Below the pieces are notes generated by a model. The model was not told the DNA's origin. It searched no databases and was given only the letters and a program-made list of their open reading frames with translations. The position numbers and the translations under genes were made by a program. A stretch of DNA of 64,000 nucleotides from Haloechinothrix_A salitolerans (GTDB taxonomy: Bacteria > Actinomycetota > Actinomycetes > Mycobacteriales > Pseudonocardiaceae). The stretch lies in assembly GCF_039544105.1 (NCBI RefSeq), contig NZ_BAABLA010000027.1, one strand, 5' to 3'. This document shows, piece after piece, positions 8,063 through 16,655 of this stretch; position 1 is the stretch's first letter, and the number at the start of each line of letters is the position of its first letter.

Positions 8063-9991
8063 ATGTGCGGTATCGCGGGCAGTTACCTGTGGCCGGACGG
8101 CGGCCCGCTCACCGACCGGCTCACCGAAGTCATCGCCCACCGAGGGCCGGACGCCACCGGCAGGTACCGCCACGCCGCCGGCGACGGCGAGGTCCATTTC
8201 GGACACGCGCGACTGTCCATCATCGACCTGTCGGAGACCGGGGAGCAGCCGATGGTCGCGGACGGACTCGCGTTGACCTACAACGGCGAGCTGTACAACG
8301 CGCCCGAGCTGCGCGCCAAGCTAGAAGCGCACGGGGCACGGTTCCGGGGCACGTCGGACACCGAGGTGTTGCTGCGCGCGTGGCGGCACTGGGGCACCGA
8401 CTGTCTGCCGATGCTGCGCGGGATGTTCGCGTTCGCGGTGTTCGACGAGCGCACCGGTGAGCTGACGCTGGCTCGCGACCAGCTCGGCATCAAGCCGCTC
8501 TACCTGCTGCGACGCGACGGCGGGCTGGTGTTCGCCTCCGAGCTGAAGGCGCTCGCCAGCCAGCTTGGCGACTCGCTGCACATCGACGACGCCGCGCTTG
8601 TCGCGTCGCTGCTGTACTACTGGGTGCCAGACAGCCGGTGCGCGTTCCGCGAAGCCGAGAAGCTGCCGCCGGGAAGCTGGCTGCGGCTGCGCCCGGACGG
8701 CAGCGCCCAGCGGGGGACGTACTTCTCGCTGCGGGACATGGCAGACGCGGCCGAGCACGCGGGCGACCTGACCCCGGCCGAGCTGCACGAGGTCGTCGCC
8801 GATTCCACCCGCGCACACCTGCTCTCCGACGTCCCGGTGGCGACGTTCCTGTCCGGCGGCCTGGACTCCAGCTACCTGACGGCGCTCGCGGCACAGCACC
8901 AGCCGGGCATCTCCGCCTACACCATCGGTTTCCGCTCGGAAGACGCCAAGTTCGAGGCGATGCCCGACGACCTGCGCTACGCCCGCCAGGTCGCCGCCCG
9001 CTACGGCGTCGAGCTGCACGAGATCGAGATCGCCCCGGACGTGCACGATCTGCTTCCGCGCATGACGTACCACCTGGACGAGCCCATCGGCGACCCCGCC
9101 GCGATCAACACGTTCCTGATCTGCTCGGCCGCGCGGGAGGCCGGGGTGAAGGTGATGCTGTCCGGGATGGGCGCCGACGAGCTGTTCGGCGGCTATCGCA
9201 AGCACCTGGCGAACCTCATCGCCCGCCGCTACCAGCGCATCCCCGCCACGCTGCGACGTCCGGTGCACGCTGCGGTGGACCGGCTGCCGGTCGCGTCCGC
9301 GCGTCGGGGCTATCGCTCGGTCCGGTTCGCGAAGCGGTTCCTGTCGTTCGCGGACCTGCCGGAAGAGACGGCGTTCCGCCGCAGCTACACCCTCTACGAC
9401 CGCGCCGAGCTGCTCGACCTGATCAACCCCGATCTCGCGTCCACTGTGGATGACGTGCTGACCGAGCACGCCGACACCTACCACGACACCGCGCTCACCG
9501 ACGTCGTCAACCGGATGTGCCTCGCCGACGCCCGGATGTTCCTGCCGGGGCTGAACCTCGGCTACACCGACCGCTCCAGCATGGCGGCGTCGACCGAGGT
9601 GCGGGTGCCGTTCGTGGACGTCGAGGTCGTCAAAGCCGCGTTCCGCATTCCCGGCAGGGAGAAGATCGCGGGCGGGCAGGGCAAGCTCGCGCTCAAGCGC
9701 GCGGCGTCCGAGCTGCTGCCGCCGGAGATCGTCTACCGGCCGAAGGGGCTGTTCAGCGCGCCGCTGCGGGCGTGGATGAGCCGCGATCTGGCGCCGCTGG
9801 TGCGCGAGGTGATCCACGACGGCGCACTGGTGTCGTCCGGGTTCCTGCGCCGCGACACGCTGGAGCGGCTGGCGGCCGAGGACGCGACCGGCAGGGAGGA
9901 CCGGAGCAAGCACCTGTGGCACGTCCTGACCTTGGAGTACTGGTACCGCGCCGCGACCGAGGCGGGCGCGGGGCAGGTCAGAGCGGCATGA
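8063..9991 (+). CDS. asparagine synthase-type glutamine amidotransferase
   Basis: An AsnB-like enzyme of 642 residues that uses glutamine and ATP to amidate a carboxylate. Met1 is followed by the N-terminal-nucleophile Cys2 (MCGIAGSY), and the ATP-pyrophosphatase loop FLSGGLDSSYL sits at the start of the C-terminal domain, so both half-reactions look intact. In polysaccharide loci such enzymes (WbpS type) are thought to turn sugar uronic acids into uronamides; with an AlgD-like dehydrogenase in the same operon that role is a reasonable inference. Free asparagine synthesis is the alternative. It is not the lasso cyclase, which is encoded separately at 27348-28547. Confidence 0.85.
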   Translation: MCGIAGSYLWPDGGPLTDRLTEVIAHRGPDATGRYRHAAGDGEVHFGHARLSIIDLSETGEQPMVADGLALTYNGELYNAPELRAKLEAHGARFRGTSDTEVLLRAWRHWGTDCLPMLRGMFAFAVFDERTGELTLARDQLGIKPLYLLRRDGGLVFASELKALASQLGDSLHIDDAALVASLLYYWVPDSRCAFREAEKLPPGSWLRLRPDGSAQRGTYFSLRDMADAAEHAGDLTPAELHEVVADSTRAHLLSDVPVATFLSGGLDSSYLTALAAQHQPGISAYTIGFRSEDAKFEAMPDDLRYARQVAARYGVELHEIEIAPDVHDLLPRMTYHLDEPIGDPAAINTFLICSAAREAGVKVMLSGMGADELFGGYRKHLANLIARRYQRIPATLRRPVHAAVDRLPVASARRGYRSVRFAKRFLSFADLPEETAFRRSYTLYDRAELLDLINPDLASTVDDVLTEHADTYHDTALTDVVNRMCLADARMFLPGLNLGYTDRSSMAASTEVRVPFVDVEVVKAAFRIPGREKIAGGQGKLALKRAASELLPPEIVYRPKGLFSAPLRAWMSRDLAPLVREVIHDGALVSSGFLRRDTLERLAAEDATGREDRSKHLWHVLTLEYWYRAATEAGAGQVRAA

Positions 9992-10019
9992 GCCAGCGAG
10001 ACACCGTGAAGGAGCGCAG

Positions 10020-12218
10020 TTGAAGCAAGTCGTGCAGAACTACAAGAGCGGGGAGCTGACCCTGCTCGACGTGCCCGCTCCGGCGTGCCGACCCGGCGGC
10101 GTGCTTGTCAGGACGGCGTTCTCGCTGATCTCGACCGGCACCGAGCTGATGAAGGTCTCCGAGGCGAGCATGTCGCTGCTCGGCAAGGCGCGGGCGCGGC
10201 CGGACCAGGTCGCGAAGGTGATGCAGAGCGTGGCGTCGAACGGTGTCGGCGCGACGTACCGCAAGGTCACCAACCGGCTCGACTCCTACACCCCACTGGG
10301 CTACTCACTCTGCGGGGTGGTTACCGAAGTTGGCGAGGGGGTGGACGACGTCGCCGTCGGGGAGCTCGTCGCCTGCGCGGGCAACGAGCACGCCCTGCAC
10401 GCCGAGCTGAACTGGGTGCCGAAGCACCTCTACTCCCCCGTGCCAGCCGGAGTGGCGCGCGAGCAGGCCGCGTTCGGCACGGTCGGCGCGATCGCGATGC
10501 AGGGCGTGCGGCGCGGCGAGCCGCAGCTCGGCGACGTCGCGCTGGTGATCGGGCTCGGCCTGATCGGGCAGCTCGTCGTGCAGTTGCTGATCGCCTCCGG
10601 CGCGCGGGTGATCGGCGTCGACCCGGACGCCGATCGCTGCGCACTGGCCGAACACCTCGGCGCGTTCGCCTGCGGCGCGCCGGGCTCGGACATCGTCGAC
10701 AACGCCGTCGCCGCCGCCACTGATGGGCACGGCGTCGACCAGACGTACCTCGCGGCGGGCGGCAGCAGCAACGACCCGGTGGAGCTGGCCGCGCGGCTGA
10801 GCCGCGACCGCGCCACGGTGGTGGACATCGGCAAGTGCGGGCTCAACCTGCCGTGGAACGCCTACTACGAGAAGGAGCTCGACGTCCGGTTCTCCCGATC
10901 GTACGGGCCGGGCCGCTACGACCCGTCGTACGAGCTGGACGGTCGCGACTACCCGATCGGCTACGTGCGCTGGACCGAGCGTCGCAATCTGGCGTGCTTC
11001 CTCGACCTGCTTGCCACCGGCAAGCTCGACGTCGCCCCGCTGATCACGCACGTGCGAGACTTCGCCGACGCGGAGGAGACCTACCGCGCGCTGAACGACG
11101 GCGAACTGCCCGCCCTGGCGGTGCTGTTCCAGTACCCGGACGCGGCAGATACGACCCCGGCGGCGGATGGGAATGGGGCGGCTGGTGCCGTGAAGGGCAC
11201 CTTTATGGCGCCTGACGCCAGGAAGATGCCCTTCACCGCACCCCCCGCCGGCCAGCCGGTCGGCATCGGCTTCATCGGCGCGGGCAACTACGCCTCCTCG
11301 ATGCTGTTGCCGCACCTGGCCGAGCGGGACGACGTCGCGCTACGGCGTGTCGTGACGACGTCGGCGCTGTCAGCGGCCAACGCGCGGCGCAAGTTCGGCT
11401 TCGCCGAGGCCGACACCGACGTCGACGCGCTGCTCGCCAACGACGCGATCCACGCGGTGTTCATCGTGACCCGCCACAGCTCCCACGCCGCCCTCACCGC
11501 GAAGGCGTTGCGTGCGGGCAAGGCGGTGTTCGTGGAGAAACCCCTGGCGCTCAGCGAGTCCGGACTTGACCAGGTCCTCGACGCGGTCGCTGACTCCGGC
11601 AACGACCGGCTGCAGGTCGGGTTCAACCGCCGGTTCGCACCGTTGCTGCGTAAGGCGAAGGGCCGGTTCGGGCGCAGGATCGGCCCCGCCACCGTCCGGT
11701 ATCTGGTCAACGCGGGCAGTCTCGAACCGGGCAGTTGGTATGCCCGCACCGACCTGGAAGGCACGCGGTTCGCGGGCGAGGGCGGGCACTTCATCGACAC
11801 CGTGTCCTGGCTGCTCGACGCCGACCCGACCTCGGTCTACGCGTGCGCCGGGCCGCACGGCCAGGACCCGCAGATCACGCTGCGCTACCCGGATAGCTCC
11901 ACCGCCGTCATCAGCTACACCACGTCGGGCTCGGCGAAGTTCCCGAAGGAAACGCTCGACCTCACCGCCGACGGCAAGGTGCTCACGTTCGACGACTTCG
12001 TGCGCGCCTCTGTCTATGGCCGCTACCGCTCGCGCAGCCCCCGGCTGCCGGGCGGCAGGGACAAGGGCCAAGCCGCCGAGGTCGCGGCGTTCATAGACGC
12101 GGTCGCGACCGGCGCACCGATGCCGGTCCCGGTGACGTCGCTGGTCGCGACGACGCGCGCCACCCTCGCGGTGGAGCAGAGCCTGCGCACCGGCGCGCCG
12201 GTGACGGTGTCGCCATGA
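10020..12218 (+). CDS. bi-domain oxidoreductase (zinc-less ADH-like + Gfo/Idh/MocA)
   Basis: A 732-residue fusion. Residues 1 to about 375 are a medium-chain dehydrogenase-like domain (nucleotide site VIGLGLIGQLVVQ). Residues from about 413 on are a Gfo/Idh/MocA oxidoreductase (GIGFIGAGNYAS, then VEKPLALS with the catalytic-type EKP). Such fusions occur in exopolysaccharide loci beside heparinase II/III genes, as here. They probably oxidise or reduce a sugar nucleotide; the substrate is unknown. The start is TTG with AAGGAG eight bases upstream. The linker (residues 391-406) is encoded by an inverted-repeat element seen again at 48369. It overlaps the next gene by ATGA. Confidence 0.85.
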   Translation: MKQVVQNYKSGELTLLDVPAPACRPGGVLVRTAFSLISTGTELMKVSEASMSLLGKARARPDQVAKVMQSVASNGVGATYRKVTNRLDSYTPLGYSLCGVVTEVGEGVDDVAVGELVACAGNEHALHAELNWVPKHLYSPVPAGVAREQAAFGTVGAIAMQGVRRGEPQLGDVALVIGLGLIGQLVVQLLIASGARVIGVDPDADRCALAEHLGAFACGAPGSDIVDNAVAAATDGHGVDQTYLAAGGSSNDPVELAARLSRDRATVVDIGKCGLNLPWNAYYEKELDVRFSRSYGPGRYDPSYELDGRDYPIGYVRWTERRNLACFLDLLATGKLDVAPLITHVRDFADAEETYRALNDGELPALAVLFQYPDAADTTPAADGNGAAGAVKGTFMAPDARKMPFTAPPAGQPVGIGFIGAGNYASSMLLPHLAERDDVALRRVVTTSALSAANARRKFGFAEADTDVDALLANDAIHAVFIVTRHSSHAALTAKALRAGKAVFVEKPLALSESGLDQVLDAVADSGNDRLQVGFNRRFAPLLRKAKGRFGRRIGPATVRYLVNAGSLEPGSWYARTDLEGTRFAGEGGHFIDTVSWLLDADPTSVYACAGPHGQDPQITLRYPDSSTAVISYTTSGSAKFPKETLDLTADGKVLTFDDFVRASVYGRYRSRSPRLPGGRDKGQAAEVAAFIDAVATGAPMPVPVTSLVATTRATLAVEQSLRTGAPVTVSP
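11190..11236. repeat. inverted-repeat element inside a coding sequence
   Basis: Two 21-base arms (11190-11210 and 11216-11236) flank a 5-base loop, with 18 of 21 positions paired. The outer ends GTGAAGGGC and GCCCTTCAC are shared with the intergenic element at 48369-48415. Here it lies in frame and encodes the linker VKGTFMAPDARKMPFT between two enzyme domains. It looks like a small interspersed palindromic repeat tolerated in a linker. Confidence 0.75.
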
Positions 12219-14233
12219 CCACGCCCGGCTGGTATCTGCGGCGGCTGTCGGCGATGGGACCAGCCGAGGTCGCCGGGCGCGTGGCCGACGTTGTCCGCAA
12301 ACGCCGTTGGCGCCGCATCGCCGCGCAGCCACCCGCGCCCGCGCCGCTGGCGGAGCGCCGCTTCACGACGCCGCTCCCCCACGGCACCCTGGACGACGTC
12401 GCCAGCGACGCGCGGCAACGCCTGGTGGCGACCGCCGACCGGCTGCTCGACGGGCACGCGGAGTACTTCGGCGTCGCGCGTGACGACCTGGTCCAGCCGG
12501 ACTGGTCGTTCGACCCGAAGACCGGCCGCCGCGCCCCCGCCGACGTCTACACGTTCGACGTGCCTTACCGCGACGAAGCGGCGATCGGTGACATCAAACA
12601 GATCTGGGAGCCATCTCGGCACCAGCACCTCTCCGTCCTCGCCGCCGCGTACGCCCTGACGAGCGAGTCCCGCTACGCCGAGCGGGTGGCCGACCACCTC
12701 AAGTCGTGGTGGGCGGCGAACCCGCCGTTGCGTGGGGTTCACTGGGTCAGCGGCATCGAGCTGGGCATCCGGCTGATTTCGTGGGTGTGGGTGCGGCGGC
12801 TGCTGGACGGCTGGTCCGGCGCGGCCGAGCTGTTCGAGCACAACGACGTGGCGCTGCAGCAGATCTGGCACCACCAGCGCTGGCTGGCGGCGTTCCCAAG
12901 CCGGGGATCGTCGGCCAACAACCACGCCGTCGCCGAGGCCGCCGGGCAACTCGCGGCGTCATGCGCGTTCGGCTGGTTCGCGGAGTCAGCCATATGGCGC
13001 GCGAACGCCACTCGCGCGCTCGACAAGCACTTGCGCGCCAACACATTCGCATCCGGGCTGAACCGCGAGCTCGCCACCGAGTACCACGGCCTGGTGCTGG
13101 AACTCGGCCTCGCGGCGACGATCGAAGCCGACGCCGCCGGGGCACCGCTGCCCGAGACGACGTGGCCGGTGCTGCTACGCATGACCGACGCACTCGCGGC
13201 GATCGTGGACACCACGCTGCGCCCACCGAGGCAGGGCGACGCCGACGACGGATTTGGCTTAGTCCTCGACGGGGAGGGAACCGACCGCTGGGCCTCGCTG
13301 CTCGCCACCGGCGGTGTCCTTTTCGGACATCTCGGCTGGTGGCCGAAGGTCGCGCCCGGCGACGTCCGTACCGCGGCACTGACGGCGCTCGCGCACGGGG
13401 CGACGCCGCAGCGTGCCGTGCAAGAGACCACCCGCCCAACCGACCGCCCTGACGACCTCGCCGACGCGGGTCTCACGCTGTTGCGCACCCGCGCGCACGA
13501 GGCGCCCAACGCACCCGAGCTGTGGTGCCGCTGCGACGCGGGACCACACGGCTTCCTCGCCATCGCCGCGCACGCGCACGCCGACGCGCTGTCGGTGGAG
13601 GTGCGCCACGACGGCGTCGACGTCCTCGCGGACCCCGGCACCTACTGCTACCACGGCGAACCCGCGTGGCGCGCCTACTTCCGTTCCAGCCTCGCCCACA
13701 ACACGCTGCGACTGGACCGCACCGACCAGTCGACGTCCGGCGGGCCGTTCCTGTGGACGCGCCACGCCCGCAGCCGGGTGTTGCGCGTCGACACGCATGG
13801 CAGCGTCGCCCGCTGGCAGGGCGAGCACGACGGCTACGCACGCGGCCGCCGACAACAGCACCGACGGAGCGCAACCCACCGCCGCGCCGTCACGCTGGAC
13901 CGCACCGCGCGCATCCTCACCATCGAAGACGACGTCGAGGCGGCCCAGCCACACCGCTGCGAGCTGGCGTTCCACCTCGGGCCCACGATCGACGTCGACC
14001 TCGCGAACCACACCGCACGCCTGCGCTGGAACAGCCCGACCACCCGCACCGCAACGCTCGAACTCCCGCCCGAGCTGGTCTGGACCGACACCCGTGGCGA
14101 GGACGCCCCGCCGCTCGGCTGGTACTCCCCCGGCTTCGGCCGCAAACAACCCGCCACCACGCTGCTCGGCATCGGCATCGTAGGCGGGAGCGAACACACA
14201 ACCCTGACGACAGCACTCACCTTCCACGACTGA
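12215..14233 (+). CDS. heparinase II/III family protein
   Basis: A 672-residue polysaccharide-lyase-like protein. The N-terminal 380 residues form the alpha/alpha-toroid region (SANNHAVAEAAG near 232 gives the conserved Asn-His). The C-terminal part is the heparinase II/III beta-sandwich, with HAHADALS, DPGTYCYHG and SLAHNTLRLD, typical of PL12-like enzymes that cleave uronate-containing chains by beta-elimination. No signal peptide is seen, so it may act inside the cell or at the membrane on the nascent polymer. It is coupled by ATGA to the bi-domain oxidoreductase, a common pairing. Lyase activity is likely but the substrate is only inferred to be the locus's own uronate polymer. Confidence 0.85.
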   Translation: MTTPGWYLRRLSAMGPAEVAGRVADVVRKRRWRRIAAQPPAPAPLAERRFTTPLPHGTLDDVASDARQRLVATADRLLDGHAEYFGVARDDLVQPDWSFDPKTGRRAPADVYTFDVPYRDEAAIGDIKQIWEPSRHQHLSVLAAAYALTSESRYAERVADHLKSWWAANPPLRGVHWVSGIELGIRLISWVWVRRLLDGWSGAAELFEHNDVALQQIWHHQRWLAAFPSRGSSANNHAVAEAAGQLAASCAFGWFAESAIWRANATRALDKHLRANTFASGLNRELATEYHGLVLELGLAATIEADAAGAPLPETTWPVLLRMTDALAAIVDTTLRPPRQGDADDGFGLVLDGEGTDRWASLLATGGVLFGHLGWWPKVAPGDVRTAALTALAHGATPQRAVQETTRPTDRPDDLADAGLTLLRTRAHEAPNAPELWCRCDAGPHGFLAIAAHAHADALSVEVRHDGVDVLADPGTYCYHGEPAWRAYFRSSLAHNTLRLDRTDQSTSGGPFLWTRHARSRVLRVDTHGSVARWQGEHDGYARGRRQQHRRSATHRRAVTLDRTARILTIEDDVEAAQPHRCELAFHLGPTIDVDLANHTARLRWNSPTTRTATLELPPELVWTDTRGEDAPPLGWYSPGFGRKQPATTLLGIGIVGGSEHTTLTTALTFHD

Positions 14234-14254
14234 ACACCACTGACGGAGGCAGCC

Positions 14255-15757
14255 ATGACCACCCGACCGAGGACAGCGGGCCATCGCGCCGTGCTCGTCC
14301 TCGGCGCGCTCGCGATCCTCGCCTCGGCCTGCACCGGACCGCAGGCCAAGGAGCCCCCGAAGCCCGGCGACGGCGCTGCCGTCTGCGGCAACACGCAACG
14401 CGGCCCCGCGCGACCACCGGACAACGCGGTCGTCGTCGACCCGGACATCGCGGGCAAGCTGACCACGGCGACCCAGGACAACCCGGCCGGTACGACGTTC
14501 TGGCTCGCACCGGGCACCCACATCCTTGGCGACGGCGAGTACGACCAGGTCGCGCCCAAGGACGGCAACACCTACCTCGCCGCACCCGGCGCGATCCTCG
14601 ACGGCCGCGAGACCAATCGCTACGCCTTCACCGGCAAGGCGGCCGACGTGACGATCACCCACCTGACCGTGCGGAACTTCGTGCCGCCGGTCAACGAGGG
14701 CGTCGTCAACCACGACTCGGGCGCGCGTTGGACGTTGGAGCACAACACGTTCCGCGACAACTCAGGCGCGGCGCTGATGGCGGGCGACAAGCAGGTCATG
14801 CGCGGCAACTGCTTCAAGAACAACGGGCAGTACGGCCTCAACGCCTGCTGCGGCGACATCACCGACCTCGTGCTTGAGCGCAACGAGTTCGTCGGCAACA
14901 ACACCGACGACGTCGAGGCAGCCAACCCCGGCTGCGGCTGCACCGGCGCGATGAAGTTCTGGGCGATCGACGGCGCGGACATCATCGGCAACTGGATTCA
15001 CGACAACCGGGGCCCCGGCATCTGGGCAGACACCAACAACAACGACTTCCTAATCGAACGCAACCTCATCGAACGCAACGACGGTGCCGCGATCATCTAC
15101 GAGACCAGCTACAACGCGGTGATCAGGGACAACCTGCTGCGCCGCAACGCATGGGTAACCGGACGCGAGTTCGCCGCCAACTCGGACAACTTCCCGGTCG
15201 CGACGATCTACATTTCCGAGTCCGGCGGCGAGCCGCGCGTGCCGGCGCGCACCGACCGGATCGAGATCGCCCGCAACACGCTGGAGAACAACTGGTCCGG
15301 CATCACGCTGTGGGAGAACGCCGACCGGTTCTGCAACTCCGCCGCCAACACCTCGACCGGGGCATGCACGCTGCTGGTCGACTCCGTAGAGCGCTGCGCC
15401 CGCCCCGGCATCGCGAAGCCACCGCTCTACGACGACTGCCGGTGGAAGACCCAGCGCGTCGAAATCCACCACAACCGGTTCGTGCTCGACCCCGAGGTGG
15501 TCGGCTGCCGCGTGCTGTGCGCGCGGATGGCGGTGCTGGCGAACTTCGGCACGTTCCCGGACTGGTCGCCGTACGAGGGCGACGTCGTGCGGGAGGCGAT
15601 CACGCACGAGCAGGACAACCGCTGGCACGACAACGACTACCGGGGACCGTGGACGTTCCTCGCGTTCGACACCAACACGACGATCACTTTCACGCAGTGG
15701 CGTGCCGCGCCGTACCAGCAGGACGTCGGCAGCTCGTTCGCGCCGGTGAGCGAATGA
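14255..15757 (+). CDS. right-handed parallel beta-helix lipoprotein
   Basis: A surface lipoprotein of 500 residues. A signal peptide ends in the lipobox LASAC with Cys26. From about residue 70 on come short repeated Asn-rich strands (NRYAFTG, NTFRDNSG, NEFVGNN, NWIHDN, NLIERNDG), the pattern of a pectate-lyase/NosD-type beta-helix. Cysteine pairs (NACCGD, GCGCTG) may form disulfides. It is clearly paralogous to the protein at 30634-32607. In alginate systems AlgG, a beta-helix epimerase, acts on the polymer outside the membrane, so an epimerase, lyase or carbohydrate-binding role is possible here; which one is not decided. GGAGG sits six bases before the ATG. Confidence 0.8.
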   Translation: MTTRPRTAGHRAVLVLGALAILASACTGPQAKEPPKPGDGAAVCGNTQRGPARPPDNAVVVDPDIAGKLTTATQDNPAGTTFWLAPGTHILGDGEYDQVAPKDGNTYLAAPGAILDGRETNRYAFTGKAADVTITHLTVRNFVPPVNEGVVNHDSGARWTLEHNTFRDNSGAALMAGDKQVMRGNCFKNNGQYGLNACCGDITDLVLERNEFVGNNTDDVEAANPGCGCTGAMKFWAIDGADIIGNWIHDNRGPGIWADTNNNDFLIERNLIERNDGAAIIYETSYNAVIRDNLLRRNAWVTGREFAANSDNFPVATIYISESGGEPRVPARTDRIEIARNTLENNWSGITLWENADRFCNSAANTSTGACTLLVDSVERCARPGIAKPPLYDDCRWKTQRVEIHHNRFVLDPEVVGCRVLCARMAVLANFGTFPDWSPYEGDVVREAITHEQDNRWHDNDYRGPWTFLAFDTNTTITFTQWRAAPYQQDVGSSFAPVSE

Positions 15758-15779
15758 GCGGCCAGAACAGGAGCAGCCG

Positions 15780-16655
15780 ATGAACGAAGCCGAGGTCCAG
15801 TCGTTCTGGAACGCCCACCCGTGCGGCGACCACATCGTGGGCGGCCTGCACGGCGCGTTCGCCGACGACTACGCCCGCTTCTTCACCGCGTACGACGCCT
15901 GGCGCTACGGCCGCGAACGTCACATTCCCGACTGCCTTGACCGCGTCGACTGGCGCGACAAGCGAACGCTGGAGATCGGGCTCGGCCAGGGCGCGGAGTC
16001 GGAGCAGCTCATCCGGCGCGGCGCCCGCTGGTCCGGCCTCGACCTCACCGAGGAGTCGGTGCGGAGGGTGCGGGCGCGGCTCGCCGTGCGCGACCTGCCG
16101 CACGACGACGTCAAGCAAGGTTCCGCCGTCGCGATCCCCTGGCCCGACAACAGTTTCGACATCGTGTTCAGCCACGGGGTGCTGCACCACATCCCGGACA
16201 TCCACGCCGCGCAGGCCGAGATCCACCGGGTGCTCAAGCCGGGTGGGCTGCTTGTGGCGATGCTCTACGCCCGCGGGTCGCTGAACTACCAGGTCAGCAT
16301 CCGGCTGGTCCGCAGGGCGGTGCTCGCCGCCGTCTACCCGCTGCGCCGCACCCGCTTCGCCACGCGGTCGTCGATGCTGCGAGAGCACCTGGCCAACGCC
16401 GAGCGCACCGGCCTGCGGGAGTACCTGCGCCTCGACACCTTCACCCACCGCAACACCGACGGCCCGCTCAACCCGTACGCGAAGGTGTACTCGTTGGCCG
16501 ACGTCGCCCGCGACTTCCCTGCCTTCGACGTCGCCGACTCATACCAGCGCTACCTGCACGCCCCACCGCTGCCGGTGCACGGACTGCCTGGCGAGCGACG
16601 GCTCGGATGGCACCTGTGGGTGCACCTGCGCGCGAGACCGGCGGGTGCGCCATGA
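15780..16655 (+). CDS. class I SAM-dependent methyltransferase
   Basis: A 291-residue methyltransferase with the SAM motif LEIGLGQGAESE near 63-74, acidic motif GLDLTEESV, and FSHGVLHHIPD, the post-II region of the UbiE/Methyltransf_11 family. It probably O- or N-methylates a sugar of the polymer or of the lipid-linked intermediate. The N-terminus EAEVQSFWNAHPCG is typical of methyltransferases in polysaccharide loci. AGGAG precedes the ATG; the stop overlaps the next gene's ATG. Confidence 0.8.
   Translation: MNEAEVQSFWNAHPCGDHIVGGLHGAFADDYARFFTAYDAWRYGRERHIPDCLDRVDWRDKRTLEIGLGQGAESEQLIRRGARWSGLDLTEESVRRVRARLAVRDLPHDDVKQGSAVAIPWPDNSFDIVFSHGVLHHIPDIHAAQAEIHRVLKPGGLLVAMLYARGSLNYQVSIRLVRRAVLAAVYPLRRTRFATRSSMLREHLANAERTGLREYLRLDTFTHRNTDGPLNPYAKVYSLADVARDFPAFDVADSYQRYLHAPPLPVHGLPGERRLGWHLWVHLRARPAGAP

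Noticed and set aside
8321..9922. 533-codon leftward reading frame opposite the Asn synthase gene
   Set aside because: Arg/Val/His-rich shadow of a high-GC gene; the plus-strand protein has clear family motifs.
8063..9991. Asn synthase as the lasso cyclase
   Set aside because: It has the intact Cys2 glutaminase domain, sits in the polysaccharide operon 14 kb away, and a better cyclase lies beside B1 and B2.
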